A stretch of DNA of 41,237 nucleotides from Deltaproteobacteria bacterium (GTDB taxonomy: Bacteria; Bdellovibrionota_C; UBA2361; OMII01): contig CANIHJ010000007.1 of assembly GCA_947467385.1 (NCBI GenBank), positions 1 to 41,237 of the forward strand. Direction: 5' to 3'. The translations under genes and the position numbers were made by a program. The first letter of the stretch is position 1, and each line of letters begins with the position of its first letter. This document shows positions 39,878 to 41,237 of the stretch, piece after piece. The notes below the pieces were generated by a model that searched no databases, was not told where the DNA came from, and worked only from the letters and a program-made list of their open reading frames with translations.

Positions 39878-40619
39878 GCCAAAACGTTCAGCCGTAGAAG
39901 CATACAAGAGCATCGATGAGTTCGAGAAGGAAGACCTCATCAAGAGCTACCTTCCGCTCGTCAAGAAGGTCGTGCACCGACTCTCAGGGCGCCTGCCGAA
40001 GGACATCGACATGCAGGAGATGCTGAACTCCGGCATCATCGGGCTTGTCGACGCCCTTGAGAAGTACGACCCGAAGCACGAGACGAACTTCAGTACGTAC
40101 GCACAGTTTCGCATTCGCGGGGCTATCCTGGACAGCTTTCGCTCGCAGGACTGGCTTCCGCGATCGCTGCGCTTCAAGTCGCACAAGATTGAGATGGCCT
40201 ACCACCGCATCGAGCAGAAGCTCGGGCGCCCTGCCTCGGACGAGGAGGTCGCAGAGGAGCTTGGCGTGCCGATGGACGAGCTTCAGCGCCTCCTTGGAGA
40301 GGTGGGAAGCATCGTGATGCTGAGCTTCGAAGAGCTTGGCTTCGGGCACGGCGAGGAGCGCTTTCATGCCGAGGATTGGCTTGCAAGCAAGGGCCAGGAT
40401 CCGCTCCATAGGCTTCTCGGAGGCGAGAAGGTGAGCGTCATCGCCCGCGCGCTAGACCGGCTGCCCGAGAAGGAGCGTCTTGTTATCAGCCTGTACTTTT
40501 ACGAAGAGCTTAACCTGAAGGAAATCGGCGAGATCTTGGGTGTGACTGAGTCGCGCGCATCTCAGATCCGATCACGAGCCCTTATTCGGCTCAAGAACTA
40601 CCTGCAAAAGGCTGTGTAG
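39870..40619 (+). CDS. fliA: RNA polymerase sigma-28 factor FliA
   Basis: A 249-aa sigma factor for late flagellar genes. Region 2 includes YLPLVKKVVHRLSGRLPKDI and NFSTYAQFRIRGAILDSFRSQDW; region 3 and region 4 (LPEKERLVISLYFYEELNLK then EIGEILGVTESRASQIRSRA) are complete. It matches FliA/WhiG in length. The GTG start at 39870 has AGGAG seven bases upstream. As the near-last gene of the sigma-54 operon it links the middle and late classes; the sigma-28-like site at 27145-27171 is a possible target. Confidence 0.97.
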   Translation: MVKPKRSAVEAYKSIDEFEKEDLIKSYLPLVKKVVHRLSGRLPKDIDMQEMLNSGIIGLVDALEKYDPKHETNFSTYAQFRIRGAILDSFRSQDWLPRSLRFKSHKIEMAYHRIEQKLGRPASDEEVAEELGVPMDELQRLLGEVGSIVMLSFEELGFGHGEERFHAEDWLASKGQDPLHRLLGGEKVSVIARALDRLPEKERLVISLYFYEELNLKEIGEILGVTESRASQIRSRALIRLKNYLQKAV

Positions 40620-40654
40620 CCCCGCAGGAACGTACCACCACAAGGAGGTTTAGC

Positions 40655-41237
40655 GTGGGTTTTGAGCGAAGCCCAGACCGAGTTCTCATCGTTCACGACC
40701 CGCACACGGCAGGCACCTCAGCCATGCCGCTCTCGATACCTGGTGCAGAGGTCGTTGAAGCCCACTCCCTTGAGGGATACCACGCAGAAATAGCAAAAGG
40801 CGATTACGACGTTGTCGTGATTGACTTTGACCTACCGGGAACGCGCGATGCTGGCGTTCTTGCCGAGCTCAAGGTTCGGGACAATGAGCCGGACGTCCTC
40901 CTCATGTCGAAGTGCCACGACGAGGCAACCGTTCGCGAGATTTCGCGCTCGCATAAGCGCTACGTCCTGCGGGACGAGGCTTGGGTAGACTCCGTGCGCC
41001 GCGGCGTGCGTGACATCCTGCGCATTCGCCGCCTTGAGCACGAGAACTCCCTCATCCGGGCGCGCCTCACCGAGACTAACCGTCAGCTTGAGGAGCGAAA
41101 CTCCCGGCTCGACGAGTTCTGTGCCACGATAGCGCACGACATCCGGGGCCCTCTGGCAGGTCTCATTCTCAAGATTGATTACATTCTTGCGAGGCACCGT
41201 GATGGGCTCGACGACAAGGCGGCGGCGATGTTGAAAC
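40655..41237 (+). CDS. Receiver-histidine kinase, 5' part only
   Basis: A gene cut by the window edge; 194 codons are present. The GTG at 40655 has a strong AAGGAGG (40642-40648). Residues about 8-120 form a receiver-like domain: RVLIVHDPH, phospho-acceptor candidate Asp57 in YDVVVIDFDLPG, and VLLMSKC. The usual second acidic residue is His14 and the usual Lys is Arg106 (YVLRDE), so the receiver may be degenerate. A coiled coil (about 124-153) leads to a HisKA H-box FCATIAHDIRGPLAGL with His161. The ATPase domain must lie beyond the window. It starts 35 bp after fliA and so may be part of the flagellar operon, perhaps controlling the sigma-54 activator; that is inference. Confidence 0.85.
   Translation, partial: MGFERSPDRVLIVHDPHTAGTSAMPLSIPGAEVVEAHSLEGYHAEIAKGDYDVVVIDFDLPGTRDAGVLAELKVRDNEPDVLLMSKCHDEATVREISRSHKRYVLRDEAWVDSVRRGVRDILRIRRLEHENSLIRARLTETNRQLEERNSRLDEFCATIAHDIRGPLAGLILKIDYILARHRDGLDDKAAAMLK

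Overview
The window is a high-GC stretch of a Gram-negative, flagellated bacterial chromosome. The evidence is a lipobox lipoprotein, a peptidoglycan lytic transglycosylase, a DUF4105 membrane protein, and a long flagellar export/motor operon headed by a textbook sigma-54 (-24/-12) promoter. The gene order motA-motB-fliL-M-N-O-P-Q-R-flhB-A-F-G-fliA is the kind I associate with Bdellovibrionota and other former deltaproteobacterial lineages. That placement is an inference; nothing here fixes the species. I see no insertion sequence, prophage, integrase or CRISPR array. Genes are tightly packed, and several convergent pairs overlap or touch.

Left part (1-10.1 kb): the tail of a WD40 protein, a secreted SYLF (Ysc84) protein, a two-gene envelope unit on the minus strand (lipoprotein hydrolase then DUF4105 protein), a tRNA-Cys, a probable structured small RNA ending in a strong terminator, a 7Fe-type ferredoxin, an MltD-like transglycosylase with LysM domains, an unrecognised 572-aa protein, a small low-complexity membrane protein and an alpha/beta hydrolase.

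Middle (10.1-27.9 kb): a bacterial protein with an RGG-rich N-terminus; a long divergent intergenic region with a strongly folded RNA candidate; a Cas4-like PD-(D/E)XK nuclease with two transmembrane helices inserted in its core; the def-fmt pair; a DUF2726-like protein, a membrane protein and purC; a GT-C-type membrane protein; a structured leader before two small secreted Cys-rich proteins; a protein with a sigma-region-4-like HTH; an orphan PglX/Eco57I-type adenine methyltransferase; serine acetyltransferase; RsmE; an orphan CpaB-like SAF protein; a DUF1579 lipoprotein; a minimal 74-aa rod-like flagellar protein behind a sigma-28-like promoter; and a secreted protein.

Right part (28.0-41.2 kb): one apparent transcription unit on the plus strand. 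The sigma-54 promoter at 28071-28086 precedes motA, two overlapping MotB-like genes, fliL, fliM, fliN, fliO, fliP, fliQ, fliR, flhB, flhA, flhF, flhG, a small membrane protein, fliA and the start of a receiver-histidine kinase that runs off the window. The logic is a classic cascade: sigma-54 drives the export gate, C-ring and stator, and FliA made at the end of the operon can turn on late genes, possibly including the mini rod-like gene just upstream.

The most unusual items are the division of MotB features between two overlapping genes, the membrane-inserted Cas4-like nuclease, and three unassigned structured RNA candidates (4259-4466, 10978-11206, 18962-19200).
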